Counted from the stretch's first letter, positions 1 through 9,912 are shown. The stretch is DNA of 45,979 nucleotides from Cytophagales bacterium (GCA_028279065.1 JANQSY010000058.1:1-45979), one strand, 5' to 3'. Numbers and translations: made by a program. The notes: generated by a model not told the origin, from the sequence alone.

Positions 1-2
1 CC

Positions 3-365
3 TTTCACAGGTACGATTCTGGTACCTATCAGGTGACCCTTTCAGTAGAAAGCGATTGCGGTACATCTTCATTTAGCGATTCAATTTTCATTACCATGAT
101 TTCAAGCCTCGCTGAAAAGCAGGAATTACCTGAGATCAAGATTTTTCCCAACCCCGGAAGGGATCATGTTAAGTTGGCGATACCTGAAGGATCTTCCGAG
201 CTGCTTCTGGTTGAGATCTATGATATTCACGGTCGAATTCAATTGAAAAGTGAATTGCAAGGAGCTGAGTTGATGATCTCCACCCAAAATCTCTCAAAGG
301 GGTTATACCTTGTCAGGATAAGCTCCGATAAGGATTCCCAGACCTTTCGATGGATCAAGGAATGA
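3..365 (+). CDS. T9SS-secreted protein, C-terminal fragment (runs off the left edge)
   Basis: The reading frame is open from the first bases of the window, so only the last ~120 residues are present. The first residues (YDSGTYQVTLSV) look like the final strand of a PKD-type Ig-like domain. The rest is a T9SS type A sorting domain: an IFPNPG motif near the middle, a central hydrophobic VEIYDIHGR strand, and a final LSKGLYLVRI strand with a basic tail. Such domains direct export across the outer membrane and are cleaved by the sortase PorU. The cargo function cannot be judged. The stop codon directly abuts the stop of the convergent ATP-grasp gene (365/366). Confidence 0.85.
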   Translation, partial: FHRYDSGTYQVTLSVESDCGTSSFSDSIFITMISSLAEKQELPEIKIFPNPGRDHVKLAIPEGSSELLLVEIYDIHGRIQLKSELQGAELMISTQNLSKGLYLVRISSDKDSQTFRWIKE

Positions 366-1442
366 TCAAGCTAGCAGTCTTCGGAAAAATGATTTAGCCA
401 GCTCAGAACCTTTAGGATAGTTGAATCCCCTTTTTTTGTTTTCCCGTGAGATCTGGTAGATGAGACCCCAGCTTTTTAACAGATCCCTGTAAGCCTGGAA
501 CAATCCAAAATCCGGATCATAGATATGAGCCGGCTCGGAGTTAACCCCATTTACCTCTATTATCTTGATCCTCTCACCTCTGATCAATGAAACCAGATCC
601 GGGGCCTTGATGTCCAAGCGTCCGAAATAGAAGTCCGGGATTTTCTGTGCTATTACTGTATAGATCCTTTCAAGCTCCGGGTTGATAAACCTATTGGCAT
701 TCCTGAATATCGTCCCCCGGTTATGGTTGCCTATCGGCTCAAGGGTCAATTGCCTATCTGTTTCAGGTATCCCTTCGAGTTTTTTGCCATAAAATGAATT
801 CAATGATTGCAAATGCCTCTTATGCCTAGGATGTGTGCTTAATATTTCGGAAACTGTTCTTTTCCCATCTCCTTTGATGGTCAGGAATTCTCTGAGCATG
901 AAAGAACTGATGTGTCCATGTTTTTCACCAGGAATTCTATAGAACAAAATTCCAGCTTCCACAGGGAGATCTATAAATTCCTGGATCAAAATGTCTTCTT
1001 CCCTGTGCGATTTCAGATACCTGGACAGATCATCCATATCGTTCACCAGTTCCACTCCTCTTCCCCTTTCTCCCTGGTCTGGTTTGGCTACCAGTGGGAA
1101 TCCGATCTCAGCTCCATCAAGCTTCTTTTCAAGTGACTCCCGGTTTGTACCTGAACTGAGCAAGAGGTGTTTTGGCCGGAGATCAATTGGCAGATGTTCC
1201 TGAATTTCGGTTTTAGAGTAATCCCAAAGCCCCCCAAGGTATATTCCGGGATTTGCGGCTCCCAGATAGGAGAGATTTCCCGAACGCATGCAATCGATGA
1301 AATATCTGAAATAAACCGGGATGTAAAAGATCGGCCAGGGCCAGTATTCGAAAGTGTTTCTAATTCTTTTGGGAGGGGGTAATCGGTATTCTACTTTATC
1401 TGTATTTGACTTTTCCTTTATCCCATCCTTAATTTTTTTCAC
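366..1442 (-). CDS. ATP-grasp domain protein of unknown substrate
   Basis: 358 aa. Visible ATP-grasp features are a nucleotide-binding lysine loop (VAKPDQGERGRG, about residues 119-130), an acidic strand (ILIQEFIDLP) contacting adenine, a DIKAPD strand, and a C-terminal metal-binding motif (IIEVNGVNSEP). The family forms acyl-phosphate intermediates to join a carboxylate to an amine or thiol. The closest fold is the D-Ala-D-Ala ligase/carboxylate-amine ligase type, but I cannot name the substrate. The N-terminal ~100 residues are rich in aromatics (EYWPWPIFYIPVYF) and may associate with the membrane. It is divergent from the HisA-like gene and convergent with the T9SS gene. Confidence 0.75.
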   Translation of the reverse strand: MKKIKDGIKEKSNTDKVEYRLPPPKRIRNTFEYWPWPIFYIPVYFRYFIDCMRSGNLSYLGAANPGIYLGGLWDYSKTEIQEHLPIDLRPKHLLLSSGTNRESLEKKLDGAEIGFPLVAKPDQGERGRGVELVNDMDDLSRYLKSHREEDILIQEFIDLPVEAGILFYRIPGEKHGHISSFMLREFLTIKGDGKRTVSEILSTHPRHKRHLQSLNSFYGKKLEGIPETDRQLTLEPIGNHNRGTIFRNANRFINPELERIYTVIAQKIPDFYFGRLDIKAPDLVSLIRGERIKIIEVNGVNSEPAHIYDPDFGLFQAYRDLLKSWGLIYQISRENKKRGFNYPKGSELAKSFFRRLLA

Positions 1443-1528
1443 CGCCTTGGCATTCCGAATTGAAAGGTTGTAAGTTGGTGAAAAATTTCAAGCTTGACTG
1501 TCTTCAAACTCAACCTGACCCTTATCTG

Positions 1529-2251
1529 ATGGAGGTCATTCCAGCCATAGGACTGTTTCAGGGCAATGTGGTAAAGATCGCCCAGGGAAACTTCTCAAAT
1601 GTCAAGGTATATGAAGAGCAGGCTCTTGATGTGGCCTTAAGGATAGAAGATGCCGGATTTAAAAGAGTTTGGTTGATCGATCTTGATGGGGTAAAAAAGG
1701 GCGTGATCGTTAATTGGACCACCATTGAGATGATAAGCAGATATACCTCCCTGGATATCGATTTTGCTGGTGGGGTAACAAATGATGGAGATATCCAGCT
1801 TGCCTTTGGCTCAGGTGCTTCAAGGATCTCGGCTGGAAGGATAGCGACCACCAAGCCTGAACTATTGAATCAATGGATCATTACTTATGGTCCTGAGAAA
1901 ATAATCCTGTCCGCAGACAGCAAAAACGGTAAGGTAACCGTGGGGGAGTGGACCAACACCCTGGATACCGATACTTCTGATTTCATCCGGAAATTCGTTG
2001 ACAGAGGTATCCATTTGGTAAAAAGCACCGATGTTGTAAGCCATGGGCAGGCAAAAGGACCTGCTCTGGATCTTTACCAGAACCTGATCAAGGAGATTCC
2101 AGAGCTATCGCTAATAGCCAGCGGGGGAGTCCGAAACCTGGATGATCTGGAAAGTTTAAAAAAGATCGGAGCCCATTCAGCCATAATAGGGAAGGCCCTG
2201 CATGAAGACCTTATCCCTTTGGATGAGCTAAAGAGCTTTATTCAGTCGTAA
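1529..2251 (+). CDS. HisA-like (beta/alpha)8 barrel protein with altered catalytic residues
   Basis: About 240 aa from ATG 1529. The frame is open back to 1460, but HisA proteins start at this ME(V/I)IPAI strand, and 1460 would leave only 17 bp to the divergent gene. The phosphate-binding half-barrel motifs are present (FAGGV at 79-83, IASGGV at 196-201, IIGKAL at 219-224), as is the LIDLDG strand, so it belongs to the HisA/HisF family. HisA converts ProFAR to PRFAR in histidine synthesis. The catalytic Asp8 of the PAIDL motif is Gly8 here, and the TDI..DG aspartate is His172; Asp130 (SAD) is kept. No other his genes are nearby. It may be a paralogue with another role or a pseudoenzyme. A possible promoter is TTGG (1447) with TAAGTTGG (1471). 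Its 3' end overlaps the convergent FKBP gene by 14 bp. Confidence 0.7.
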   Translation: MEVIPAIGLFQGNVVKIAQGNFSNVKVYEEQALDVALRIEDAGFKRVWLIDLDGVKKGVIVNWTTIEMISRYTSLDIDFAGGVTNDGDIQLAFGSGASRISAGRIATTKPELLNQWIITYGPEKIILSADSKNGKVTVGEWTNTLDTDTSDFIRKFVDRGIHLVKSTDVVSHGQAKGPALDLYQNLIKEIPELSLIASGGVRNLDDLESLKKIGAHSAIIGKALHEDLIPLDELKSFIQS

Positions 2252-3134
2252 AATCGAATAACTCTACCTCGAATACCAGTACAGAATTCGGTGGAATACC
2301 ACCGGTTCCAGCCTCACCATAACCAAGATGCGAGGGAATGATCAATATGGCAGATTCTCCCTTCTTCATCAGAGCAATCCCTTCCTGCCAGCCAGGTATG
2401 AATCCGCTCAGAGGATAGGTGATCGGAGAGCCGTCCACGGTCTTCCCGGGGACCTTGCCTGGAAGGGATGAGTCAAAGATCGATCCGTTCAGCAAAGATC
2501 CTGTATAGTGTACCGTTACTTCGGCGCTGAGGGAAGGGTTTTCTCCGCTTCCTTCCTTTGTGACAACATGATAGAGGCCTGATGATGTAGGAGTCCCTTC
2601 CAAGCCTTTTTCAGCCATATAGTCCTTGATCAACTGCTCTTCCTTCATCCTTTGTTCCTTGTTCTTTTCGTATTCAGCGGCCTGGATCTCTTCCTTGGTT
2701 TGCACATCAAGCATCCTGACCCTGTACTTCAGGTATTTGGAATCCTTAAGATTTGGTGGAATCAATTCCGGCCTGTCCTTATAAATTGAATCCATCGGAA
2801 CCATGAAGATCGCTGAATCACCCTTAGCCATCATAGACAGGCCTTCTTCCAGACTTCCCTTGAACGAAGGTTCCGGCACCTCTGTCTTAATTGGCTGGGG
2901 ATGGCCCATGAAAGTGGCAGAAAGTATGCTATCCTCCTCGTTCAGGATGGCCATGTGAAAGGTGATGATATAACCGACCTCGGCCTTTCTGCCTTCGTTT
3001 TGTTCGATGAATTTATACTTCAAACCACTCTCGGTCATAGAGAATCCATCATCATCTCCCTGATTTTGCGAGCAGCTATCCAGGATAACCGAAATGAAGA
3101 AGGAAACGATCAATAATGTTGTTCTGATTTTCAT
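2238..3134 (-). CDS. FKBP-type peptidyl-prolyl isomerase lipoprotein with two FKBP-like domains
   Basis: 298 aa. A hydrophobic N-terminus ends in a lipobox (ILDSC, Cys21), predicting a lipoprotein anchored at the cell envelope. The C-terminal domain (about 185-297) is a typical FKBP prolyl isomerase: VTVHYTGSLLNGSIFDSS, the FIPGWQEGI loop, and LGYGEAGTGGIPPNSVLVFEVEL. The first half (about 35-150) is a degenerate FKBP-like domain (GDSAIFMVPMDSIY) and may be non-catalytic, followed by a charged linker. It probably assists folding of exported proteins. The start overlaps the stop of the upstream DHH gene by 4 bp (ATGA), so the two are probably cotranscribed. Confidence 0.85.
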   Translation of the reverse strand: MKIRTTLLIVSFFISVILDSCSQNQGDDDGFSMTESGLKYKFIEQNEGRKAEVGYIITFHMAILNEEDSILSATFMGHPQPIKTEVPEPSFKGSLEEGLSMMAKGDSAIFMVPMDSIYKDRPELIPPNLKDSKYLKYRVRMLDVQTKEEIQAAEYEKNKEQRMKEEQLIKDYMAEKGLEGTPTSSGLYHVVTKEGSGENPSLSAEVTVHYTGSLLNGSIFDSSLPGKVPGKTVDGSPITYPLSGFIPGWQEGIALMKKGESAILIIPSHLGYGEAGTGGIPPNSVLVFEVELFDFTTE

Positions 3135-4165
3135 ATTCTTTTTTCTTTTCTGGCCACTTCGTTCAGTTCATCCTTGTATTTGGGAAGCAGCTCTTGGAAC
3201 TTTTTTAGGGTTTCTTCAAGGGATAGTCCGGACCTTCCGCCTGCTGCGTTCTTATGTCCCCCTCCCTCGAAATTTTCTTTTGCGAATTCGTTCACATCAA
3301 AATCGCCCACCGACCTGAAAGACATTCTTCTTTCGCCCTCCCGGTCATTAATGAAGGCGGCAAAAACAACACCATCAATGGAAAGGGCATAGTTCACAAA
3401 ACCTTCGGTATCCCCGGTCTGGAACTGGAATTCCTCAAGTTCATTGGAACTCAGGGCTATGAAAGCTGTGCAATACTCCGGGAGGACTACCAGCTTTTTG
3501 TAGAGTACATAGCCCAGCAATTGAAGTTTTGCCACCCGGTTATGGTCATAGATCAGGCGGTGGATCTTGGTATGGTTGATCCCTATATCCATCAACTCGG
3601 CAACCATATGGTGTACCTTCTGTGAGGTGCTGGGAAAACGAAAGGAACCCGTGTCTGTCATTACCCCGGCATACAGTGCTTCCGCGAGTGAGGAATCAAG
3701 GAGATCACCCTGTCCCATGGATTTAATGAAATCAAAAGTGAGTTCCGCAGTGGAGGAAGCGGAGGTTGACCAAAACTCGAAATCAGCAAAATCCTCCTTG
3801 CCGATATGATGGTCGATCAGGACCTTTTTAGCTGTGGCATCCTCCACTATTTTTCCCAGGCTGTTGATCCTGCTTAATGAGCAAAAATCAAGACAGAAGA
3901 TGAGGTCGGCGTTTTCAATGAGCTTTTGAGAGGTTCCGTCTTTGTCTTTCATGAAGTCGATCACATCCTCTTCACCCGGCATCCAGTTCAGGAATTGAGG
4001 GTAGTCGGTAGGAGAGATGACCCATACCTCATGACCCATCTTTTTCAATACCCCTCCAAGACCAAGGGACGACCCCAGGGCATCGGCATCAGGTTTTTGA
4101 TGGGTGGTGATGATTATCCTGCCGGAAGTACTGAGCAGGTTGTTCAGTGAACTGTCTATTTCCAT
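3131..4165 (-). CDS. DHH family phosphoesterase (nanoRNase/pAp phosphatase-like)
   Basis: 344 aa, the usual NrnA size. The DHH domain shows the metal ligands of motif I (HQKPDADALGS, D26 and D28), motif II (CLDF, D93) and the DHH triad (LIDHHIG, 118-120). The DHHA1 domain ends with the GGGHKNAAGG substrate-binding loop. These cytoplasmic enzymes degrade short oligoribonucleotides and dephosphorylate pAp. It is the first gene of a two-gene operon with the FKBP lipoprotein, with a 4-bp overlap, an arrangement that recurs in Bacteroidota. The exact substrate preference cannot be read from the sequence. Confidence 0.88.
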   Translation of the reverse strand: MEIDSSLNNLLSTSGRIIITTHQKPDADALGSSLGLGGVLKKMGHEVWVISPTDYPQFLNWMPGEEDVIDFMKDKDGTSQKLIENADLIFCLDFCSLSRINSLGKIVEDATAKKVLIDHHIGKEDFADFEFWSTSASSTAELTFDFIKSMGQGDLLDSSLAEALYAGVMTDTGSFRFPSTSQKVHHMVAELMDIGINHTKIHRLIYDHNRVAKLQLLGYVLYKKLVVLPEYCTAFIALSSNELEEFQFQTGDTEGFVNYALSIDGVVFAAFINDREGERRMSFRSVGDFDVNEFAKENFEGGGHKNAAGGRSGLSLEETLKKFQELLPKYKDELNEVARKEKRI

Positions 4166-4292
4166 GCAATCCCCCTGAGGGAAAATTTATGAAGCCGCAA
4201 AGTTGTCAAAGTTTGTCGTAAGTGCCTTTAGAAAATTGCATCCTTTTTGATTAAATATTGCAGCCCCCCTCCTTTTTTAACCGTCGAACTGA

Positions 4293-4300
4293 TATTTTTG
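4293..4300 (+). promoter_or_regulatory. Candidate -7 box upstream of ndk
   Basis: TATTTTTG fits the Bacteroidota -7 consensus TAnnTTTG and lies 20 bp before the ndk start. No clear -33 TTTG was found at the expected distance, so this is tentative. Confidence 0.35.
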
Positions 4301-4319
4301 CGCCTCAATTCGCAAAGTC

Positions 4320-4736
4320 ATGAGCAATATCACATTTTCAATGATCAAGCCCGACGCCGTCGAGGCTGGAAATTCAGGGGCCATACTCAAGATGATCGAG
4401 GAGGCTGGTTTTAAGATCCAGGCTATGAAGAAGCTCTGGTTGACCAGGGAGAGGGCCGGACAATTCTATGAGGTTCATAAGGAAAGGCCTTTTTATGGTG
4501 ATCTTTGTGAATATATGTCCTCAGGGCCCATCATTGCTTTTGTAGCCGAAAAAGACAATGCCGTGGCGGATTTCAGGGAGCTGATCGGGGCAACCAACCC
4601 ACAAGAAGCGGCAGAGGGGACTATCAGGAAGCTATTTGCGAAGGATATTTCGGCCAACGCCATCCACGGTTCCGATTCTGACGAGAACGCTGCCATTGAA
4701 GCAGGTTTCTTCTTCTCCAGGCTGGAGAGGTTCTAG
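4320..4736 (+). CDS. ndk: Nucleoside diphosphate kinase
   Basis: 138 aa, full family length. It transfers the gamma phosphate of ATP to nucleoside diphosphates through a phosphohistidine. The sequence starts [14 protein letters not shown], with the conserved KPDAV strand, and contains the active-site motif NAIHGSDS with catalytic His116. ERPFYGDL (the Kpn-loop region), RELIGATNP and IRKLFAKD are also standard. A monocistronic cytoplasmic housekeeping gene, divergent from the DHH/FKBP operon across a 154-bp gap. Confidence 0.95.
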   Translation: MSNITFSMIKPDAVEAGNSGAILKMIEEAGFKIQAMKKLWLTRERAGQFYEVHKERPFYGDLCEYMSSGPIIAFVAEKDNAVADFRELIGATNPQEAAEGTIRKLFAKDISANAIHGSDSDENAAIEAGFFFSRLERF

Positions 4737-4787
4737 GAAACGGAGATCGTTACAGGCGCTTCTTTTCCAATATTCAGGGTGGTGGTG

Positions 4788-6464
4788 TCATCTTTGAACC
4801 AGGAATTTTTTGAACTGGGTTGAGCCATTAATCCTGATTTTTGCTACGTACAAGCCCGGATTTATGTCGCTGAGGTCTAATTGGGTTTTTTGACCATCTA
4901 AGCCCTTAGAAAGTAATTCGCGACCCTTTAGGTCAATAATTGATATTATTCCGACTAGTCCATTTTCAGGCTTTTGTGTGATCCATACATTTACAATGTT
5001 TCGGGCAGGGTTTGGAAACATTTTTATGGGCAACTTCTCTGCCATCGACGAACTGATTTGATTTGGCCAAAAAGATAGGGTTTGATTCAACGTATCCCTG
5101 CACCCATACCAGTTCTCGATAACTAGAGTCAGGTCGACCGAGGTCTGCCCTGTGGTGTCCCAAAAGGTAACAAAACTTTCCATCGACGAAGTATCCCCAA
5201 AAGAAGTGTACCACTCCCGATGGAAGATTGTGTCAAGATATTCCATACCTGCATAGGAAGTGTCTAATAGGGTAAGGGCAGGAAATTGGTAATCCCAAAT
5301 TATCCCCGCCATGGGTTTTGCCAGAAGGCATGGGTCTTGCTCCCACTTTGTGCCTAAACCAGAAAATTTGGAAATACAGATATCAAAATCACCTTGATCA
5401 AAGGATGACCCAAATGCCAGTCCGTCACCATTTCCCAAAAGAGATAGTTTGCTAAAACCTCTTGATATTCCATCATCAGGGATATAGTCATCGGACAGTT
5501 TTGTTGAATCTTGGTATAGGCCGATCCCATCCTGGTTCCCATCAAAAAGGAAAAAGATAAAGTTTGAATCTTGATTTATCTCAAAGGAATTGGTAGTTGG
5601 AAAAGCAAGATCAAATTTGCTTTCAATTGAGGAATTATTCAGGGAATAAAACCTTGTTTGAAAGGTATTTACGGGGATTTTGATAAATGCTGAATAATAT
5701 ATTCCTCCATTTAAAGAATTAGAACCACGGATTGATCGTACCTCAAAACTTCCCGTGTCAAGGAATTGAAAATTGTGAAAGTTTCCCTCTTTGTCTATTT
5801 CGATTGAAAACGCATTTTTTCCTTGTTTTGCTAGGACCAAAAATCTTCCATTGTATAAATCGACAATCTGCTGACCACTTTCAATACCAGGATTGGTAAA
5901 TTCTTTAGTCCATAATACGCCAGATTGATCCACCCTCGATATAAACATGTCTGCATCTACATTAAATTTCCCTCCTAGTACAAGGTACGATCCATCAGGC
6001 AAAACCAAACCATCTGTTCCACCTTGCAATCCTGGAAAATTTATTGAATTCCAATAAATTAGATTCGCTGAAGAGTCTATTAAACAATAAATGGTTTGAT
6101 GACCTCCCATGGTATCGTCGCCTGTTCCAACAACAAAGAAGTTTTCGGTTTCCTTGATTTTGTCAATTGACCTAGGAATGAACTCTTGGAATCCTGGAAT
6201 GAGAAATTGCTTTTCCCAAACTAGGGAGCCAGACGTGTCAACAAGCCAAACATGACCCTTATTGTTTGTATTTAAATCGGTGACTAGTAGAATGCACTTT
6301 GAATCTCCGCGCACTTCCGAGTTGAAGAAGAACTGACCAGCTGGTTTGGATGTCGTTTTTAGCCATTTAAAGTCTTGGGTAAATCCTTCAAACGACAAAA
6401 CGCAATTCCAAAGAACTACGGCAAAGAAAATGTCAATATTTAATAATAATCTTTTCTTCGACAT
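4788..6464 (-). CDS. T9SS-secreted protein of unknown function
   Basis: About 558 aa from the MSKKRLLLN start (ATG 6464); a start three codons earlier at 6473 is possible. It has an N-terminal signal peptide, a long region of repeated beta-strand segments resembling beta-propeller or kelch blades (DGSYLVLGG, NGRFLVLAKQG), a PKD-like stretch, and a C-terminal type A sorting domain (MFPNPARNIVNVW, then LSDINPGLYVAKI). It is probably cell-surface or released. The N-terminus overlaps the end of the upstream 1159-aa T9SS gene by about 30 bp, so they are probably cotranscribed. No enzymatic motif was seen. Confidence 0.8.
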   Translation of the reverse strand: MSKKRLLLNIDIFFAVVLWNCVLSFEGFTQDFKWLKTTSKPAGQFFFNSEVRGDSKCILLVTDLNTNNKGHVWLVDTSGSLVWEKQFLIPGFQEFIPRSIDKIKETENFFVVGTGDDTMGGHQTIYCLIDSSANLIYWNSINFPGLQGGTDGLVLPDGSYLVLGGKFNVDADMFISRVDQSGVLWTKEFTNPGIESGQQIVDLYNGRFLVLAKQGKNAFSIEIDKEGNFHNFQFLDTGSFEVRSIRGSNSLNGGIYYSAFIKIPVNTFQTRFYSLNNSSIESKFDLAFPTTNSFEINQDSNFIFFLFDGNQDGIGLYQDSTKLSDDYIPDDGISRGFSKLSLLGNGDGLAFGSSFDQGDFDICISKFSGLGTKWEQDPCLLAKPMAGIIWDYQFPALTLLDTSYAGMEYLDTIFHREWYTSFGDTSSMESFVTFWDTTGQTSVDLTLVIENWYGCRDTLNQTLSFWPNQISSSMAEKLPIKMFPNPARNIVNVWITQKPENGLVGIISIIDLKGRELLSKGLDGQKTQLDLSDINPGLYVAKIRINGSTQFKKFLVQR

Positions 6465-9400
6465 AAGCGCCATTATCTAGTTTGATTTTGATAAAGTAGA
6501 GCCCTGGATCGTAATTATTAAAATCTAATTGAATTATATTCGTTCCGTTCCTGCTAATATTTGAGTTTAAAATCTTGCCTTTGTAATCAAGGATAGTAAT
6601 TTCTACCGGGTTAGTCTCAAGACCCATGACATTTACCCATCTTGACGAAGGGTTGGGAAATAGACGGAATTTATTCTGATGGCTTATGTCAGCATTCTTT
6701 CCTTTTCTTTGTGGAGGAAAAGAAATGGTCTGATTGATAAAACAAGTTGAACCTGAAATTCCAAGATAATCAGGCCAAGATAATGCGGGTGAGTTGATGT
6801 CATCTACCCGGAAAACAACACTTGAGGGAACAACCGCATCATTAGGATCAGTAGAATTGTTTGGGTTTTCTCCAACGAATTCGTTATAGTACGCGAAATA
6901 ATTGTAGTTCACAGGGTCCTCTCCTGAATTAAAAGATGCCTCATCGAAGATTGAATACCAGTTAATTGGAGGAACCCAATATTGCGCTACCTGTGGATAA
7001 AGGGGGTTTGGAGTTGGACCTCCCTGATTTGGAAAACCGATGGAAACATTTGGATCAGGGTTGACAGGCCAGTTATTTCCAGAGGGAGACCCAATAAAAC
7101 CAGGTGAGCCGTTGCCACCAAAATTGGTATTTATGGTCGCTCCGTCTTTTATGTACAACCCATATCTCTCAAAATTCTGTATTGACTCTAATTCAAATTT
7201 GTTGCAAGTAAACAGGACCTCATCTAAACTTGCATCTGCATCGATTTCAATACCTTTGTAATTTTCAAAAAAAGTATTGTCTTCGATGTATAATCCGCCG
7301 CTGTGAGTTCCACTTATTGCGGTATTTAAATAGGAAAAATCACATTCGGAAATTTGTGGTGGGTTTGGGTTAAATGGAGCTCTGATTCCGATACATTCCT
7401 GCGCATTTGTTGATATACCAGCAGCCCCGTTAATCTCTAATCTGTCAATATCATACTCTACGTCATCGAGCAAAAGAGAACCATAGATACCTTGCATGAT
7501 AAAATTGTACGTACTAAAAAAGTCGGATGTCTGTGGCAAATTGACATAAGTTCCGGGTATAGAAATACTACAATCATGAATAGAAACTGACCCCAGATTG
7601 ACCATTATTCCTGATATTAAATTGTTGGTAAAACTGTTATTTGCAACGGTCATTTCATCGGCAAACCAAAAGTGAATTCCGATCATTAAATTCTCAAATA
7701 TGTTATCAAATACGTTATTTTCAGTAACATAACCGGAGTTTCCTGAACCAAAAATATCAATACCAATATTTGAGTGATATGTTCCAAATTGCCCTCCTGA
7801 GGTATTAAAGGGTAATTTCATATCAGCGGGATCACTGTGAAAATATGAATCTGAAATTGAGTATTTGCTAATTGAGGTCAAAAATCCATATCCCTGTACT
7901 GATGTGTAATTATTATAAAAATTGCACTGATTTACTTTTAACGGCATTGGGTTGGTTGAAGAGCTAAAAATCGCCTTGTACGCATGTGATATTTCAACAT
8001 CATTTTCGATTGTAAATTTCGAAACATTTGATATGTCGAATCCCCCCCACATATAGTCACAATGAGCTGTAAATTTAGATCCCGTTTTGATTAGAATGTC
8101 TGATCCAATGCCACAATTAATGTACATTCCTGTCACTGATGCATCGATAAAGGTTCCTAAGACATAGAAATCTCCCGAGAATTCATATCGGGAATAGTCT
8201 AACAAGTTTAAGTCTTCCGTAATGAGATAGTCCCCATTGAATGTTGTTTGCCCAGTGTTAATAAGTGCTTGATCAAGGATGGTTAAGTTTGCCATGCAAC
8301 AATGGCTGGGTTGTATGACAAAAGTATAGTTGTTTGTTGTCAGACATCCCGAATTTGGTGGTCCGTGCGCATTCAGGGTAAACGTGTGCAAGCCAGGAGC
8401 CATTCCTAGTTCAAAATAATTATTGAATTGGTCAGTATTTACTAATCCTGCTGTCCAGGTGGTAGTGTAAGTTAAATTTGGAGGATTAGCAGGAATGTTG
8501 TTGGTAATTAGAATTGGAGGGTCATCCTCACAAAAAATGTTGCTTGAAGGCAGGATCAGTGAAATTGGAGGAGGGGATGCTGAACCTAAAACAAGGTGGT
8601 TTGAGTAGGAGGTGCAATTTGTTACGGGGTCCTTTACTCTTACGTAAAATTCACCCGTTTGACAAGCCGTCAGAGTTGATCCGGATCCCCTGAAGTCGTC
8701 TGGAAGTAAGGGATCATTATTAACCATATACCAATTATAGATTAAGCTTGGATCGGGGGAGATTACATCAAGTGTTGTGCAACCACCTGGGCAAATATTT
8801 TGAGCTGCTTGTGAGATTTGTGCGGTAGGCGTGGGAACACTAATCACATTTGCTGTTTCAAGTCCGTGATTGCAACCGTTTGTTCTTTGTGCAATTACAT
8901 GATAATCTCCAGGTCCAGGAGGGGTTATGCTGTAGGTTGTAAATTCAGTGGTTGGATTTTGAAAAGATCCCGTATACCAGTAGAATTGGTAATCCCAAAA
9001 TGAAGGGATATCTCCCGAAATTGAGGTTATTCCAAATTTATCGGAGCATATTTCAATAGGGTTTGGATTTGGCTTAAAATCGAATGAATACTGGGAACCA
9101 TTATCTACATCTAAAAGCAAATCGAGATATGTTTCTGATATGGTTAATCCAGCTCTTGATTCTGAGCATACGACACCGTAAACGTTTCTCCCTTGAAAGG
9201 AAGCTTCTCCTTTTATTATTCCATTTTGGGAAACAGATAGAGGAATATTTGAAGGAAAAGGATTGCTCGGGGGGAAATTTGGATTCACATGAATTACAGA
9301 ATTTTCCTCAAATGGTGTATAAAAATCAAAGTTTAAAGCATCATTGTCAATAGGCTTTAAATTGCAAAAGAAATACTCGCCAGATTGAACATTTGTAAAA

Positions 9401-9912
9401 TGATTTGGCATTGTGAAATTTGGAGAAGAATTGTAGAGGGGTATCCCAGATAAATCGGCAATTCTAAAGAACAACCCTACAGTCATCAGTTGCTGATCAG
9501 CAGAATTCAGGTTTGAAATATTAGATTCCCGGTTTTCGTCGGATATTTCGATCCAGTAACCATCTTGATGATTATTCAAAACCGCCGGATCAAGGGAAAC
9601 AATCTCATCATAGACTACTTTCAATATATCCTTACAATCTGAAACGGAGTTTTCAGATCTTTTTTCAAGATCAATATAAAAAAGATGATTTCCAGGATAG
9701 TTTGGGTTTTGGGCATCAACATCCTGCTTTCTATAAAAGAAAGCTCGCCTGAACGTATGAGCTGGAACATCGGAATCTTGAAATTTTTCATACATTATTT
9801 TGTAATCGTTTCTATCTTGATGAATGACTCTAAGTCTTCCACCTAAAAGGTGTATCCCTAAACAATCATGAAAAAAGGAAAGAACGATTAAGAGGGTTAA
9901 AAAGGTTTTCAT
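6433..9912 (-). CDS. Large T9SS-secreted protein with right-handed beta-helix region
   Basis: 1159 aa. A signal peptide is followed by the HLLGGRLRV segment seen at the start of many Bacteroidota surface adhesin-like proteins, an Ig/PKD-rich region (about 280-540), and a parallel beta-helix region (about 560-900). The helix shows repeated NosD-like rungs such as VTENNVFDNIFENL, MTVANNSFTNNL and YIEDNTFFENYKGIEI. The C-terminus is a type A sorting domain (FRLFPNPSSRWVNV). It is secreted by T9SS and anchored or released. The beta-helix could bind or cleave polysaccharide, but no catalytic residues can be assigned. It heads a two-gene unit with the 558-aa T9SS protein. Confidence 0.85.
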   Translation of the reverse strand: MKTFLTLLIVLSFFHDCLGIHLLGGRLRVIHQDRNDYKIMYEKFQDSDVPAHTFRRAFFYRKQDVDAQNPNYPGNHLFYIDLEKRSENSVSDCKDILKVVYDEIVSLDPAVLNNHQDGYWIEISDENRESNISNLNSADQQLMTVGLFFRIADLSGIPLYNSSPNFTMPNHFTNVQSGEYFFCNLKPIDNDALNFDFYTPFEENSVIHVNPNFPPSNPFPSNIPLSVSQNGIIKGEASFQGRNVYGVVCSESRAGLTISETYLDLLLDVDNGSQYSFDFKPNPNPIEICSDKFGITSISGDIPSFWDYQFYWYTGSFQNPTTEFTTYSITPPGPGDYHVIAQRTNGCNHGLETANVISVPTPTAQISQAAQNICPGGCTTLDVISPDPSLIYNWYMVNNDPLLPDDFRGSGSTLTACQTGEFYVRVKDPVTNCTSYSNHLVLGSASPPPISLILPSSNIFCEDDPPILITNNIPANPPNLTYTTTWTAGLVNTDQFNNYFELGMAPGLHTFTLNAHGPPNSGCLTTNNYTFVIQPSHCCMANLTILDQALINTGQTTFNGDYLITEDLNLLDYSRYEFSGDFYVLGTFIDASVTGMYINCGIGSDILIKTGSKFTAHCDYMWGGFDISNVSKFTIENDVEISHAYKAIFSSSTNPMPLKVNQCNFYNNYTSVQGYGFLTSISKYSISDSYFHSDPADMKLPFNTSGGQFGTYHSNIGIDIFGSGNSGYVTENNVFDNIFENLMIGIHFWFADEMTVANNSFTNNLISGIMVNLGSVSIHDCSISIPGTYVNLPQTSDFFSTYNFIMQGIYGSLLLDDVEYDIDRLEINGAAGISTNAQECIGIRAPFNPNPPQISECDFSYLNTAISGTHSGGLYIEDNTFFENYKGIEIDADASLDEVLFTCNKFELESIQNFERYGLYIKDGATINTNFGGNGSPGFIGSPSGNNWPVNPDPNVSIGFPNQGGPTPNPLYPQVAQYWVPPINWYSIFDEASFNSGEDPVNYNYFAYYNEFVGENPNNSTDPNDAVVPSSVVFRVDDINSPALSWPDYLGISGSTCFINQTISFPPQRKGKNADISHQNKFRLFPNPSSRWVNVMGLETNPVEITILDYKGKILNSNISRNGTNIIQLDFNNYDPGLYFIKIKLDNGAYVEEKIIIKY

